NCBI GenBank assembly: GCA_017527205.1 | Contig: JAFXQK010000073.1 | Location: 82,323-146,322 of the forward strand | Reading direction: 5' to 3' | Length of the DNA stretch: 64,000 nucleotides | Origin: Lachnospiraceae bacterium | GTDB taxonomy: Bacteria; Bacillota; Clostridia; Lachnospirales; Lachnospiraceae | In this document: one piece after another, positions 33,738 through 42,675 of the stretch | Layout: every line of letters begins with the position of its first letter | Position numbering within the stretch: position 1 is the stretch's first letter | Made by a program: the position numbers and the translations under genes | The notes under the pieces: model-generated | Databases searched by the model: none | Told to the model about the DNA's origin: nothing | Seen by the model: only the letters and a program-made list of their open reading frames with translations

Positions 33738-35477
33738 ATGAAACGAATCTTTCAGAAATTGAATTTGCTCTTAGATCAAAAGCAGAAGCGCACCATGATG
33801 GGATTGATGGTACTTATGATCATCGGGGCATTTTTACAGATGGCCAGCGTGGGCGTTCTCGTCGAGACCGTGAACGTTGTGATTGATCCAGAGGCCGTAG
33901 CGAAGAGCAAGATTGCGGGAAAGGTCTATGAGATGATGGGAAGCCCGGATTTTAACATGTTCTCCATCGCGGTGATGTCGACGCTGATTGTTTCCTTCTT
34001 CATCAAAAATGGCTTTCTGTTTTTTCAACATAAGGCGACCCTTGCATTTGTCTATACCAATCAGTTCCGCACCTCCGAGCGATTGATGCGCAATTATCTA
34101 AGGAGACCTTATGAGTTTTACTTGAATGCGGACACGGCCGTAATCCAAAGAAGCATTACCTCTGACGTCAATAATATGTACGCCCTGATTCTGGCGCTTT
34201 TGCAGCTGATGTCAGATGGTGTCATGTCTTTGTTCGTGGTGTCCTATTGCTTTTTGAAAAACGGTGTCATGACGGCGGTGATGGCGAGCGTCATGATCAT
34301 TCTCATGGTGATTGTGAAAAAGGTATTGAAGCCGATTCTGCTCAAGGCGGGAGAAGACAATCAAAGATTCTACAGCGGCTTGTTTAAGTGCATTCATCAG
34401 ATGGTGCACGGGATCAAGGACGTCAAGGTTTCCGGAAATGAAAAGTATTTTGTGGACGAGTATCAGGTGTGTGGCAAGGGATACGTGGAGTGCGTGCAGA
34501 AGTATAGCCTTTACAATCAGATCCCGAAGCTCTTGATCGAGACGGTCTGCGTGACCTCCATGATGCTGTTCATTATCGTGGAAATTCTTCTTGGCATCTC
34601 CACGGAGAACCTGATGGAGTCCTTAAGCACCCTGGCGGCAGCGGCGTTCGTGCTTTTACCTGCCGTCAACAGAATCAACAACCAGATCAACAGCATTACC
34701 TATCTGGAGCCGTTTTTCATGGGCGTTGCAGATAATCTGCAGGACGAGATCAGCGGCGAGAATATCGACATGTCAGACTTTGAAAAGCCCGTGGAGCGCA
34801 TGGTGGTTCAGGACAGAATTGAGCTTTCCGATATCACCTATGCTTACCCCAATACGGAAAAGCTTATTTTTGACCATGCGAATTTGCTGGTTCCCATCGG
34901 TAAATCCGTTGGCATTGTGGGAACGACCGGTGCCGGAAAGAGTACGGTCGTGGATATCATGCTGGGCCTTTTGAAGCTTCAGGGCGGAAAGGTTTTGGCG
35001 GATGGCAGGGATATCTTAGAGAATTATCGCGGATGGCTAAAGAACGTGGGCTATATTCCGCAGATGAGTTATATGCTGGATGACACGATCCGAAAGAACG
35101 TGGCCTTTGGTGTTCAGGAGGAGAAAATTGATGACCAAAGAGTTTGGGAGGTACTGAAGGAAGCGCAGATGGACTCCTTTGTCCAGAGCTTGCCAGAGGG
35201 ACTGAATACGAAGATTGGCGAGCGCGGCATCAGGCTTTCCGGCGGACAAAGGCAGCGTATCAGTATTGCCAGGGCGCTGTATGAGGATCCGAAGATTTTG
35301 ATTTTGGATGAAGCGACGTCGGCCGTGGATAATGACACGGAGGCCGCCATTATGGAATCCATCAACTATTTTCAGGGCAAGAAGACCTTGCTCATCATTG
35401 CACATCGCCTTCAGACCATTGAAAAATGTGACATTGTTTATCGGGTAGAGAATGGAAGCGTAAAGCAGGAGAGGTAA
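33738..35477 (+). CDS. ABC exporter, membrane domain fused to ATPase (PglK-like)
   Basis: 579 residues: six membrane segments in the first 320, then a nucleotide-binding domain with Walker A GTTGAGKST (about 395), Q-loop GYIPQMSYMLDDTIRKNVAF, signature LSGGQRQRISIARAL (about 500) and Walker B ILILDEATSAVD. The Q-loop wording is like that of PglK-type lipid-linked oligosaccharide flippases, so a role in flipping a lipid-linked glycan across the membrane is reasonable; a generic exporter is the alternative. It heads block C and is followed after one base by the SGNH 2 gene. Confidence 0.88.
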   Translation: MKRIFQKLNLLLDQKQKRTMMGLMVLMIIGAFLQMASVGVLVETVNVVIDPEAVAKSKIAGKVYEMMGSPDFNMFSIAVMSTLIVSFFIKNGFLFFQHKATLAFVYTNQFRTSERLMRNYLRRPYEFYLNADTAVIQRSITSDVNNMYALILALLQLMSDGVMSLFVVSYCFLKNGVMTAVMASVMIILMVIVKKVLKPILLKAGEDNQRFYSGLFKCIHQMVHGIKDVKVSGNEKYFVDEYQVCGKGYVECVQKYSLYNQIPKLLIETVCVTSMMLFIIVEILLGISTENLMESLSTLAAAAFVLLPAVNRINNQINSITYLEPFFMGVADNLQDEISGENIDMSDFEKPVERMVVQDRIELSDITYAYPNTEKLIFDHANLLVPIGKSVGIVGTTGAGKSTVVDIMLGLLKLQGGKVLADGRDILENYRGWLKNVGYIPQMSYMLDDTIRKNVAFGVQEEKIDDQRVWEVLKEAQMDSFVQSLPEGLNTKIGERGIRLSGGQRQRISIARALYEDPKILILDEATSAVDNDTEAAIMESINYFQGKKTLLIIAHRLQTIEKCDIVYRVENGSVKQER

Positions 35478-35478
35478 T

Positions 35479-36342
35479 TTGGAAAAGCAGGGCATGACGG
35501 AAAAATTAGAGAAGAGTAAGGCTTGGAGCTATGGTCTGCCGATCCTGCTTTTCGTGCTGATCGTTGTCGGGGCATGCATTTGCTTCCGTGCCAAGAAAAG
35601 CCTGCATCCTGAGGCGGTCTTTTTTGGAGACAGCATCATTGCGACGGCGCGAGGCGGGGACTCCGTACCTGACAGGCTCGCAGACCTTGTGGGGATCCCT
35701 TTTTTGAACGCAGCCTATGGCGGAACGGCCATGACAAAGCTGGACCTGGCTGAAAACATGGACGATCGATGGGATTTTTTGTCCATGGCGGCTTTGACAA
35801 AATCCATTGCGTCCAATGATTTTTCACCGCAGCAGCGAGTGTCGGACATGGGAATTGCGACGGAATACTTTGCGGAGCTGACCGATGAACTGGACCGGGT
35901 GGATTTCCAAAGGGTTCGCCTGATGATGCTTTGCTTTGGGATGAATGATTATCAGTCAGGCGTTCCGCTAAAGAATTCAGAGAGCCCCATGGACGTGCAT
36001 TCCTTTGAGGGGGCACTTCGGATGACCCTGACGGAGCTGAAAAAGGCGCTTCCAGACTGCAGAATTCTCTTGGTTTCCCCGACCTACTCCTGGTATGTCA
36101 CGGACGGGCAAACCTGTGAGGAGCGAAGATTTGGAGATGCACTTTTGGAAGACTATGTGGAACTCGAACGAAGCATTGCCGCGCAGTGCGGCGTGGAAAT
36201 GATTGACCTGTATCATGGGTTATATACGCATGATGTTTTTGAAGACTGGAAAACCTATACGCTGGACGGCGTTCATCCGAATGAGACCGGACGGAAGCTG
36301 ATCACTGAAAGAATCGCTGCATATTTGGAGGAGCATCCATGA
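35479..36342 (+). CDS. Membrane-anchored SGNH/GDSL-family hydrolase 2
   Basis: 287 residues from a TTG start at 35479 that has GGAGAGG just before it; an ATG at 35494 is the alternative. One membrane helix (about 17-38) is followed almost at once by the SGNH domain: FFGDSIIAT, AAYGGTAMT, CFGMNDYQSG and DGVHPNETG, so the Ser, Gly, Asn, Asp and His positions are all intact. It acts outside the membrane and probably alters acyl groups on the glycan. It overlaps the GtrII-like gene by ATGA. Confidence 0.83.
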   Translation: MEKQGMTEKLEKSKAWSYGLPILLFVLIVVGACICFRAKKSLHPEAVFFGDSIIATARGGDSVPDRLADLVGIPFLNAAYGGTAMTKLDLAENMDDRWDFLSMAALTKSIASNDFSPQQRVSDMGIATEYFAELTDELDRVDFQRVRLMMLCFGMNDYQSGVPLKNSESPMDVHSFEGALRMTLTELKKALPDCRILLVSPTYSWYVTDGQTCEERRFGDALLEDYVELERSIAAQCGVEMIDLYHGLYTHDVFEDWKTYTLDGVHPNETGRKLITERIAAYLEEHP

Positions 36343-37910
36343 AGACGCCGAGAGAGGCCGTGGAACAACTGAAAACAAAATTAGGACGCAGACACGTGGC
36401 AGCCTTTCTGTCTGCCGTGATCTGTGGCCTTTTGATTCATCTGCCCGTCATGCTGTCTGACCTGCCGAATCATGACGGTTTGGCCAGCATGTACTTTGAT
36501 CAGAACATGATCACCTCAGGCCGCTGGTTTTTGACGGTTGCCTGTGGATTTTCCTCGTATTTTACGGTGCCTTGGATCATTGGACTCATCGGGACGGTCT
36601 TTTTAGGCCTGACTGCAGCCGTACTTGCGGAGCTGTTTGAGATCAAAAGTGAGTTCTCCGCAGCAATGATCGGCGCCCTGTTGGTTTCCTTTCCGGCACT
36701 AGCTTCGACCTATGCGTATGTCTTTACGCTGGACGGTTACATGATGGCGCTCTTTTTGGCGGTTCTGGCCGTGTTTTTGACAAAAAGGAAGCTTTTGGGC
36801 TTTTTACCTGGCGCGGTTTGCCTTGCCTTTAGCCTTGGCATTTATCAGGCGTACCTTCCCTTTGCCATTCTCCTTTGCCTCTATCAGGTAGTACTGCTTT
36901 TGGCGGATGGGAGGCATAAGACGGACAGAAAGGGAATGCTTTTGAAGACTGGCAGTTATTTGGGAATGGGCGTCCTTGGCTTTGTGCTGTATTACGTGAT
37001 TTTGCAAATTCTCCTTGCGGTGCAGGGCAAAAAGCTCGCTTCCTATCAGGGCATTGGAGAGGCTGGCTCTGCTCAGGGAGAGGGACTTTTGGCAACCATC
37101 AAGGCCATTTACGTTGATTTCTTTCAATTTACGCTTCGTGGTCATATTCTGTGGCAAAGCATTTTCTCGGGAGCCGCACTTCTCATATTGGCACTGCTAT
37201 TCCTTTATGTCGTGATTCGCATGGCGAGCAAAAAGGGATGGTGGAAGAAGCTTGGTTTTTATGGCATTTTGCTGCTGCTTGTCGTTGTGCTGCCCGTTTG
37301 TACCAGCTGCATTCGATTGGTTTCCCCGGGACTGACCTATCATTTGCTGATGCGATATCAATGGGTGCTGTTTCCGATCATCGCATTGGCATTTTGCGAC
37401 AGGTATTTGGAGGACTCGGGCAAGTCAGATTCATTTACGGCGACTGCACAGTGGCTGCTTCTTGGAACGGCTGTCACGTTGATTTTCTGTTATGGCCTTG
37501 CAGACAACATTGGATATTCCAATTTGCAGAAGAAATATGAAAGAACCTATGCATATTGCGTAAGGCTCCTGGATCGCATCGAGCAGACGGAAGGCTATTA
37601 TCAAGGCATTCCCGTGGCGCTGATAGGCGTAATCGGGGATGAGGAGTTCCCGACAACTGATTTGACGACGAAGGTCACGGGAAATATGATTGGCCTGTCT
37701 GGAGACGTTCTTCTTTATACGGGAGACAATTATGAGTCTTTTATCAAGAATTATCTGGGAGCCACGTTAAATGTTGTGGACGTGGAGACCATGGGTGAGA
37801 TATACTATACGGATGAGTATGTTTCCATGGACAGTTTTCCGGGACCGAATTCCACCAAGGTGGTAAATGGCATTTTATATGTCAAAACGGAAAACAAAAA
37901 TCGTGAGTAG
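36339..37910 (+). CDS. GtrII-family membrane glucosyltransferase-like protein
   Basis: 523 residues with ten or more hydrophobic segments. SDLPNHDGLASMYFDQNM and TSGRWFLTVACGF (about 45-75) match the conserved external loop of the GtrII/Glucos_trans_II family, which in phages moves glucose from undecaprenyl phosphate to O-antigen. The C-terminal 110 residues are external, with TTDLTTKVTGNMIGLSGD. A GtrB-like enzyme follows at 37955, giving the GtrB plus GtrII pair expected for such a decoration system; no GtrA flippase is seen. Confidence 0.83.
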   Translation: MKTPREAVEQLKTKLGRRHVAAFLSAVICGLLIHLPVMLSDLPNHDGLASMYFDQNMITSGRWFLTVACGFSSYFTVPWIIGLIGTVFLGLTAAVLAELFEIKSEFSAAMIGALLVSFPALASTYAYVFTLDGYMMALFLAVLAVFLTKRKLLGFLPGAVCLAFSLGIYQAYLPFAILLCLYQVVLLLADGRHKTDRKGMLLKTGSYLGMGVLGFVLYYVILQILLAVQGKKLASYQGIGEAGSAQGEGLLATIKAIYVDFFQFTLRGHILWQSIFSGAALLILALLFLYVVIRMASKKGWWKKLGFYGILLLLVVVLPVCTSCIRLVSPGLTYHLLMRYQWVLFPIIALAFCDRYLEDSGKSDSFTATAQWLLLGTAVTLIFCYGLADNIGYSNLQKKYERTYAYCVRLLDRIEQTEGYYQGIPVALIGVIGDEEFPTTDLTTKVTGNMIGLSGDVLLYTGDNYESFIKNYLGATLNVVDVETMGEIYYTDEYVSMDSFPGPNSTKVVNGILYVKTENKNRE

Positions 37911-37954
37911 GACGAGCGGAAAGAGCCCCCATGCCAGAAGAGGAGGAAGGCCTT

Positions 37955-38911
37955 ATGGCGCTGTTATCCATTGTATTGCCCTCATATAACGAGGAAATGA
38001 ATATTGCGAATACCGCGAATACGCTATCGCACTTCCTGGAAAAGGAAGGGATCGAGTACGAGCTGGTCTTTGTCAGTGATGGCTCTAAGGATGCTACCTT
38101 TGAGGAAATCCGAAAGGCATCCGATGAAAATCCCCGCATTAAGGGCGTGGAGTTCTCCCGCAATTTCGGAAAGGAAGCAGGTATTTTTGCAGGGCTTGAG
38201 CTGGCGACGGGAGATGCCGTCGTCGTGATGGACTGTGACCTGCAGCATCCGCCGGAGGTCATTCCGAAGATGTTGCAGCTTTGGAAGGAGGGCGCCCAGA
38301 TCGTGGAGGGAAAAAAATCCTCCCGCGGGAAGGAGAGCCTTTTCCATAAAATGTCAGCTGGCTTATTCTATGGGATTATGAGTCATCTGATCAAGATGGA
38401 CATGAGCGCGTCATCGGATTTTAAGCTGCTGGATCGCAAGGTGGTTGAAGTGCTTTTGGGGCTTCCCGAGCGCAACACGTTCTTCCGGGCGCTTACCTTT
38501 TGGGCAGGCTTTGACACGCGGACCGTGGAATATGAGGTGCAGGAAAGAAAGTACGGCACCAGCAAATGGAGCTTCTTTAGTCTGATGAAATATGCGATTT
38601 CGAATGCGACTTCCTTTAGCACGCTTCCCTTACAGCTAGTGACCTTGATGGGAACCATTTCCATCATCTTTAGCGTGATTTTAGGGATTCAGACGCTGGT
38701 AAAATATCTGCTTGGGACCTCCGTGGAGGGCTTTACCACCGTCATTTTGCTGATTTTGATCATTGGTGGATTTATTATGCTAAGTCTTGGAATCATTGGC
38801 CATTACATTGCCAGAATTTATGAAGAGGTCAAGGGTCGACCCAAATACGTGATTAACAAGGTGACGGGTAACGTTCAGGGGAACGTGACCGGAAGCTGGA
38901 AAAAAAGATAG
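37955..38911 (+). CDS. GtrB-like GT2 polyprenyl-phosphate glycosyltransferase
   Basis: The ATG at 37955 lies eight bases after AGGAGG (37941-37946); this gives 318 residues and is preferred to the ATG at 37931. LSIVLPSYNEEMNIA, VSDGSKDAT, EFSRNFGKEAGIFAGL and VVMDCDLQHPPEVI form the GtrB pattern, with two C-terminal membrane helices (about 232-255, 265-290). It should make the undecaprenyl-phosphate sugar used by the GtrII-like protein next to it. Its GT-A core is close to that of the gene at 13656. Confidence 0.88.
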   Translation: MALLSIVLPSYNEEMNIANTANTLSHFLEKEGIEYELVFVSDGSKDATFEEIRKASDENPRIKGVEFSRNFGKEAGIFAGLELATGDAVVVMDCDLQHPPEVIPKMLQLWKEGAQIVEGKKSSRGKESLFHKMSAGLFYGIMSHLIKMDMSASSDFKLLDRKVVEVLLGLPERNTFFRALTFWAGFDTRTVEYEVQERKYGTSKWSFFSLMKYAISNATSFSTLPLQLVTLMGTISIIFSVILGIQTLVKYLLGTSVEGFTTVILLILIIGGFIMLSLGIIGHYIARIYEEVKGRPKYVINKVTGNVQGNVTGSWKKR

Positions 38912-38927
38912 AGCCTGGAGGTAGGAA

Positions 38928-40058
38928 ATGATTAATTTTAACGTGCCGCCTTGCGCGGAAAATGCCATGAAATATATCGGAGAATGCGTACAGAATCAGA
39001 AGATTTGCGGTGATGGTGCCTACACGAAGAAATGTAATCAGTGGATTGAGGAGAAGACGGGGACGACAAAGTGTCTTTTGACGACGTCCTGCACACATGC
39101 CACGGAGATGGCAGCGCTGCTTGCAAACATTCAGCCGGGGGATGAGGTGATCATGCCCTCCTATACCTTTGTATCTACGGCAGACGCCTTTGTCCTTCGC
39201 GGGGCCATTCCCGTGTTTGTGGACATTCGTCCAGATACCATGAACATCGACGAGAAGCTGATTGAGGATGCCATCACGGAGAAGACCAAGGCCATCGTTC
39301 CCGTTCATTATGCGGGCGTAGGCTGTGAGATGGATACGATCATGGACATTGCGAAGCGCCATGGTCTGATGGTGATTGAGGATGCCGCACAGGGCATTAT
39401 GGCGACCTATCGCGGAAAAGCACTGGGTACGTTTGGAGACTTTGGATGCTTTAGCTTTCATGAGACGAAAAATTACAGCATGGGTGAGGGCGGCGCACTT
39501 CTCATTCGTGATGAAAGCATGGTGGAAGAGGCCGAAATCATTCGTGAAAAGGGCACCAATCGCACGAAATTTATTCAGGGAAAGATTGATAAGTATACAT
39601 GGATCAATTACGGCTCCTCCTATCTTCCCAGTGACATGAATGCGGCTTATCTCTATGCACAGTTAGAGATTGCGGATCAGATCAACAATGCGCGACTTGC
39701 CATTTGGAAGCGCTATTATGAGACGCTCAAGCCCCTGGCAGAGGCGGGGAAGATTGAGCTTCCCGTGGTGCCGGAGCATTGCGTGCATAATGGCCATATG
39801 TTCTGGCTGAAGGTTACAGACGCAAAGGAGCGTGCAGCCTTTATGGATCAGCATCTGAAGGCAAAGAACGGTGTCTATGCCGTATCTCATTACGTACCCC
39901 TGCATACGGCACCCGCAGGACGGAAATTCGGGCGCTTCCACGGGGAGGACAAGTATACGACCAAGGAGAGCGAGAGACTCGTTCGTCTTCCGATGTATTA
40001 TGGCCTGACCATGGAGCAGGTGGACTATATCTGTGATAAGGTGAAGGAATTCTTTTAA
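38928..40058 (+). CDS. dTDP-4-amino-4,6-dideoxygalactose transaminase (WecE/RffA-like)
   Basis: 376 residues of the DegT/DnrJ/EryC1 family with the specific wording of WecE/RffA: TTSCTHATEMAAL, GDEVIMPSYTFVSTADAFV, VDIRPDTMNIDEKLIEDAIT and IEDAAQGI. SFHETKNYSMGEGGA holds the PLP Lys. The enzyme turns dTDP-4-keto-6-deoxyglucose into dTDP-fucosamine-type sugar. The substrate needs RmlA and RmlB; rmlA is at 49140, rmlB is not in the window. It is preceded by GGAGG and joined to the next gene by TAATG. Confidence 0.9.
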   Translation: MINFNVPPCAENAMKYIGECVQNQKICGDGAYTKKCNQWIEEKTGTTKCLLTTSCTHATEMAALLANIQPGDEVIMPSYTFVSTADAFVLRGAIPVFVDIRPDTMNIDEKLIEDAITEKTKAIVPVHYAGVGCEMDTIMDIAKRHGLMVIEDAAQGIMATYRGKALGTFGDFGCFSFHETKNYSMGEGGALLIRDESMVEEAEIIREKGTNRTKFIQGKIDKYTWINYGSSYLPSDMNAAYLYAQLEIADQINNARLAIWKRYYETLKPLAEAGKIELPVVPEHCVHNGHMFWLKVTDAKERAAFMDQHLKAKNGVYAVSHYVPLHTAPAGRKFGRFHGEDKYTTKESERLVRLPMYYGLTMEQVDYICDKVKEFF

Positions 40059-41503
40059 TGGAACAAGGCGGAATGCGAAAGGCAGGAAAAGAATGGGGAA
40101 AGCTCTTGGCGAGGGTGGCAATCCTTGGGATTAGTACCCAGATTTTGCTTGGCATTTTTTGGATGCTGAGGAACTTTACTGCTTTTCAGGAGTTTGGGGA
40201 AAGCCGATTTCTTCAGAGGGTTCAGGAGACCCTTGTCTGTGACGAATATACGGGGATTTTATATCCCCTTCTCATGCGCATGCTTTCGGGAGTGGGCTCT
40301 GCTCTTTCCGTGCCTGCGCATTGTCTGATTTATGGCCTGCAGATCATCGTGGCGGCAGGGGCGGCCTATTATTTTCTGCTGGGATTTCCAAGTGTCAGAA
40401 GGCAGCCATGGTTTGCAAGACTTTGGGCAATGCTCGCCCTTTTGACCTTTCCTGCTGCGGCGCAGTGTCATTTGGCAGTGTTGCCTATTTCCCTGGCTTC
40501 TTCCCTGTTTTTGACGTCCGTCGGCATCCTTTTGCGTGCATGGCAGGGAGAGGAGCAAGGCGTGAAGATGAAGGAGGGAACGGCAAGAAGATTTTGCTGG
40601 AATCGACCTGCGGCGCGCCTTGTCTGGTTTGGTTTGCTTTGGTTTTTAGAGACGCTCCTTTTGCCGGAGTACTATCTCTTTGGAGCGGTTTTCGTGTTGC
40701 TTTACGCAGGAAGGATGTACTCAAAATCCTTTTATGTTATTGTGATTGCAGCGGTGTTACTCAGCGTGATTCCACTTGTGTCCTCCCTGACGGTTCGCGA
40801 GGGGGCATATGGGCGGATGCACAATACCTTGGAGGCGGCAGCACTTCGGCGGCTTGCGTGGGAGCATTTGGCGGATGATTATCCCGACTGGCCGGCAGAG
40901 CTTCAGGAGGCTTTGTCTCAGGAGGACATCCTGAGGATAAGCGCTCATCCTGTGCAGATGCCGTGGGTGTTGGGAGAGAAGGTGGATGCCTCACTTGGCA
41001 AGGATGGGGCGCGGAAAATTTACGGAAGACTTGCCATGACGATGGGAAAGCATCGATGGCAGGAAAACGCGAAGGAGATTTTGGGGGATACCATTGCTTA
41101 TACGCTTGCACCAGCCGCGCAGCTCTTCCTTTTATCCGGAAGAGGGCAGGACGGCTATACGGGAATGAACTATGAAATGATGCGCGCGAAAACGCCGAAG
41201 CTTACGAGCGTGTTTGTGAAATTTGGAGGAGGCTGTCTCGTGGGAAGCCTGCTCTGCGGGGCAGTATTGGCGATTTTCGTCTTTTGCGGTAAGGATCGGA
41301 GGGAGAAAAAGATTTGTTTGCGCGAGGGCATCTGCTTTTTGACGCCATTTGCGGTGATGATCCTTTTCCATGTCCTTCGCGCAGGCGGCAGCATGGATGA
41401 AAAGAACGTGCTTCCCGTGACGGCAGCGTGGATTACGTACTGCCTTCTGACGATCATCAAGATTTTGGAAGAGAAAAAACAGGAGGGGGAGAGCGGGAAA
41501 TGA
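40058..41503 (+). CDS. Polytopic membrane protein of unknown function in block C
   Basis: 481 residues, about nine or ten hydrophobic segments, with an external loop after the first segment (VCDEYTGILYPLLMRML) and a large hydrophilic loop near residues 255-360 (ADDYPDWPAELQEAL to GKHRWQENAKEI). The arrangement recalls GT-C membrane glycosyltransferases but I recognise no signature. It starts inside the stop of the aminotransferase gene (TAATG) and overlaps the next gene by ATGA, so it is fully integrated in the block C operon. A function in glycan assembly is inference from context. Confidence 0.75.
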   Translation: MEQGGMRKAGKEWGKLLARVAILGISTQILLGIFWMLRNFTAFQEFGESRFLQRVQETLVCDEYTGILYPLLMRMLSGVGSALSVPAHCLIYGLQIIVAAGAAYYFLLGFPSVRRQPWFARLWAMLALLTFPAAAQCHLAVLPISLASSLFLTSVGILLRAWQGEEQGVKMKEGTARRFCWNRPAARLVWFGLLWFLETLLLPEYYLFGAVFVLLYAGRMYSKSFYVIVIAAVLLSVIPLVSSLTVREGAYGRMHNTLEAAALRRLAWEHLADDYPDWPAELQEALSQEDILRISAHPVQMPWVLGEKVDASLGKDGARKIYGRLAMTMGKHRWQENAKEILGDTIAYTLAPAAQLFLLSGRGQDGYTGMNYEMMRAKTPKLTSVFVKFGGGCLVGSLLCGAVLAIFVFCGKDRREKKICLREGICFLTPFAVMILFHVLRAGGSMDEKNVLPVTAAWITYCLLTIIKILEEKKQEGESGK

Positions 41504-42588
41504 TTAAAATTTTATTGGCCTGCGCAGGAATCACGATCTTTCCCTGGGTGGTGGGAAGGCCGCTCGCTCCCTCGAGGGAACGTGGAGGAAGGCTTTTGTT
41601 TTCGTGGATCTATGGCCAGCTTGTGCTTTGGGCGGCCTTTTTGGTTCTCAGCGTTCCAATGATTTTGATCGGGAAAAACTATGCGCAGGTTCGGACGGCA
41701 TATGCTTATGTTTGCGTGGCACTTTTTGTTATCGCCTGTGGCGCAACCCTTTTTCCATGGCTTCGCAGGAGAAAGACGGGAGAGGGTGCAGGGGCTGATG
41801 GGAAGATGGAACCATGGTTTGGCAAAAAGCGCTGGACGCAGGCACTTTGGATTGCCTTTGCGTGCATCCTGTTGGTACAGGTGCTCTGTGCGCTGTTTTT
41901 GGCCTATGAGGATGGAGACGATGCTTATTATGTCGCCATCACGACCTATTGTCAGGGAGAAAAGCCTTTATACCGAATCATCCCCTATACGGGCTTTACC
42001 ACGGAGCTACAGGCCAGACATGCGCTGGCGCCGTTTCCCGTGTGGGTCGCAATTTTGGCGGAGGCTTCCGGGCTGTCCGGAGCGGCGACCTCACACGTCA
42101 TGATGCCATTGCTAGTTCTGCTCATGACCTATGGCCTGTATGCCTTGATTGGCAGAAGACTGTTTCAGACACAAACGGAGCAGGGCAAGGGTTGGACGTT
42201 GCCACTGTTTCTCTGCTTTGTTGCACTGTTAATTATGTTTGGAGGATATTCGATCTATTCTCCGGAGAATTTTTTGGTGGTCAGGGCAGCACAGGGAAAG
42301 GCAGTTTTGGCAAATGTGGTAATTCCGGCGCTGGTCTATGCCATGATGCTTTTGCTGGAAGCCCTGGAGAAGCAAGAAAAGGTGCCATCGAGGTTATGGG
42401 TGGTCTTGTTCGCAATTATGACTACGAGCTGTCTGTGTAGCTCCCTTGGCGGCTTCCTTTTGTGCATATTTCTTGGGCTCACGGTCTTCTGCGCGTGCAT
42501 CTGTTACCATCGCTGGAAGCTGATGGTCGGTGCCTGTGTGACCATGCTGGTGCCCATGGTGGTCGCCGCATTATATATGATTCTATAA
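41500..42588 (+). CDS. Polytopic membrane protein, DUF6077-like, paralogue of the gene at 15313
   Basis: The ATG at 41500 after GGAGGGGGA gives 362 residues; an earlier in-frame start lies inside the previous gene. It has about nine hydrophobic segments and an acidic external loop EDGDDAYYVAITTYCQGEKP followed by RHALAPFPVWVAI, comparable to the loop in the 15313 protein (EYDETLETVT, then NPLTGLPYEQG). Both are followed by a smaller membrane protein with a soluble C-terminal domain. The shared plan suggests a GT-C-like enzyme split in two parts; family naming is tentative. Confidence 0.72.
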   Translation: MIKILLACAGITIFPWVVGRPLAPSRERGGRLLFSWIYGQLVLWAAFLVLSVPMILIGKNYAQVRTAYAYVCVALFVIACGATLFPWLRRRKTGEGAGADGKMEPWFGKKRWTQALWIAFACILLVQVLCALFLAYEDGDDAYYVAITTYCQGEKPLYRIIPYTGFTTELQARHALAPFPVWVAILAEASGLSGAATSHVMMPLLVLLMTYGLYALIGRRLFQTQTEQGKGWTLPLFLCFVALLIMFGGYSIYSPENFLVVRAAQGKAVLANVVIPALVYAMMLLLEALEKQEKVPSRLWVVLFAIMTTSCLCSSLGGFLLCIFLGLTVFCACICYHRWKLMVGACVTMLVPMVVAALYMIL

Positions 42589-42675
42589 AGAATCGTCACG
42601 GAGAGAATTAAATTCGGCGAAAAAATTTTAGCGAGCATAAATTATCGCGAAGCGATTTAATTTAGGAGGAAGGCC
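42589..42675. repeat. Inverted repeat between the two DUF6077-module genes
   Basis: AATTAAAT (42606-42613) pairs with ATTTAATT (42655-42662), and inside it TCGC-GAA-GCGA (42645-42655) forms a small hairpin built on GCGAAGC, known as an unusually stable DNA mini-hairpin. The downstream ribosome binding site AGGAGGAAGG follows directly. Unlike the first DUF6077 module (overlapping genes), here the two genes are separated by 87 bases of this structured DNA. Confidence 0.55.

Noticed and set aside
40058..41503. O-antigen ligase or Wzy polymerase
   Set aside because: The protein is polytopic with one large loop, but no ligase or Wzy signature is visible, so it is left as unknown.
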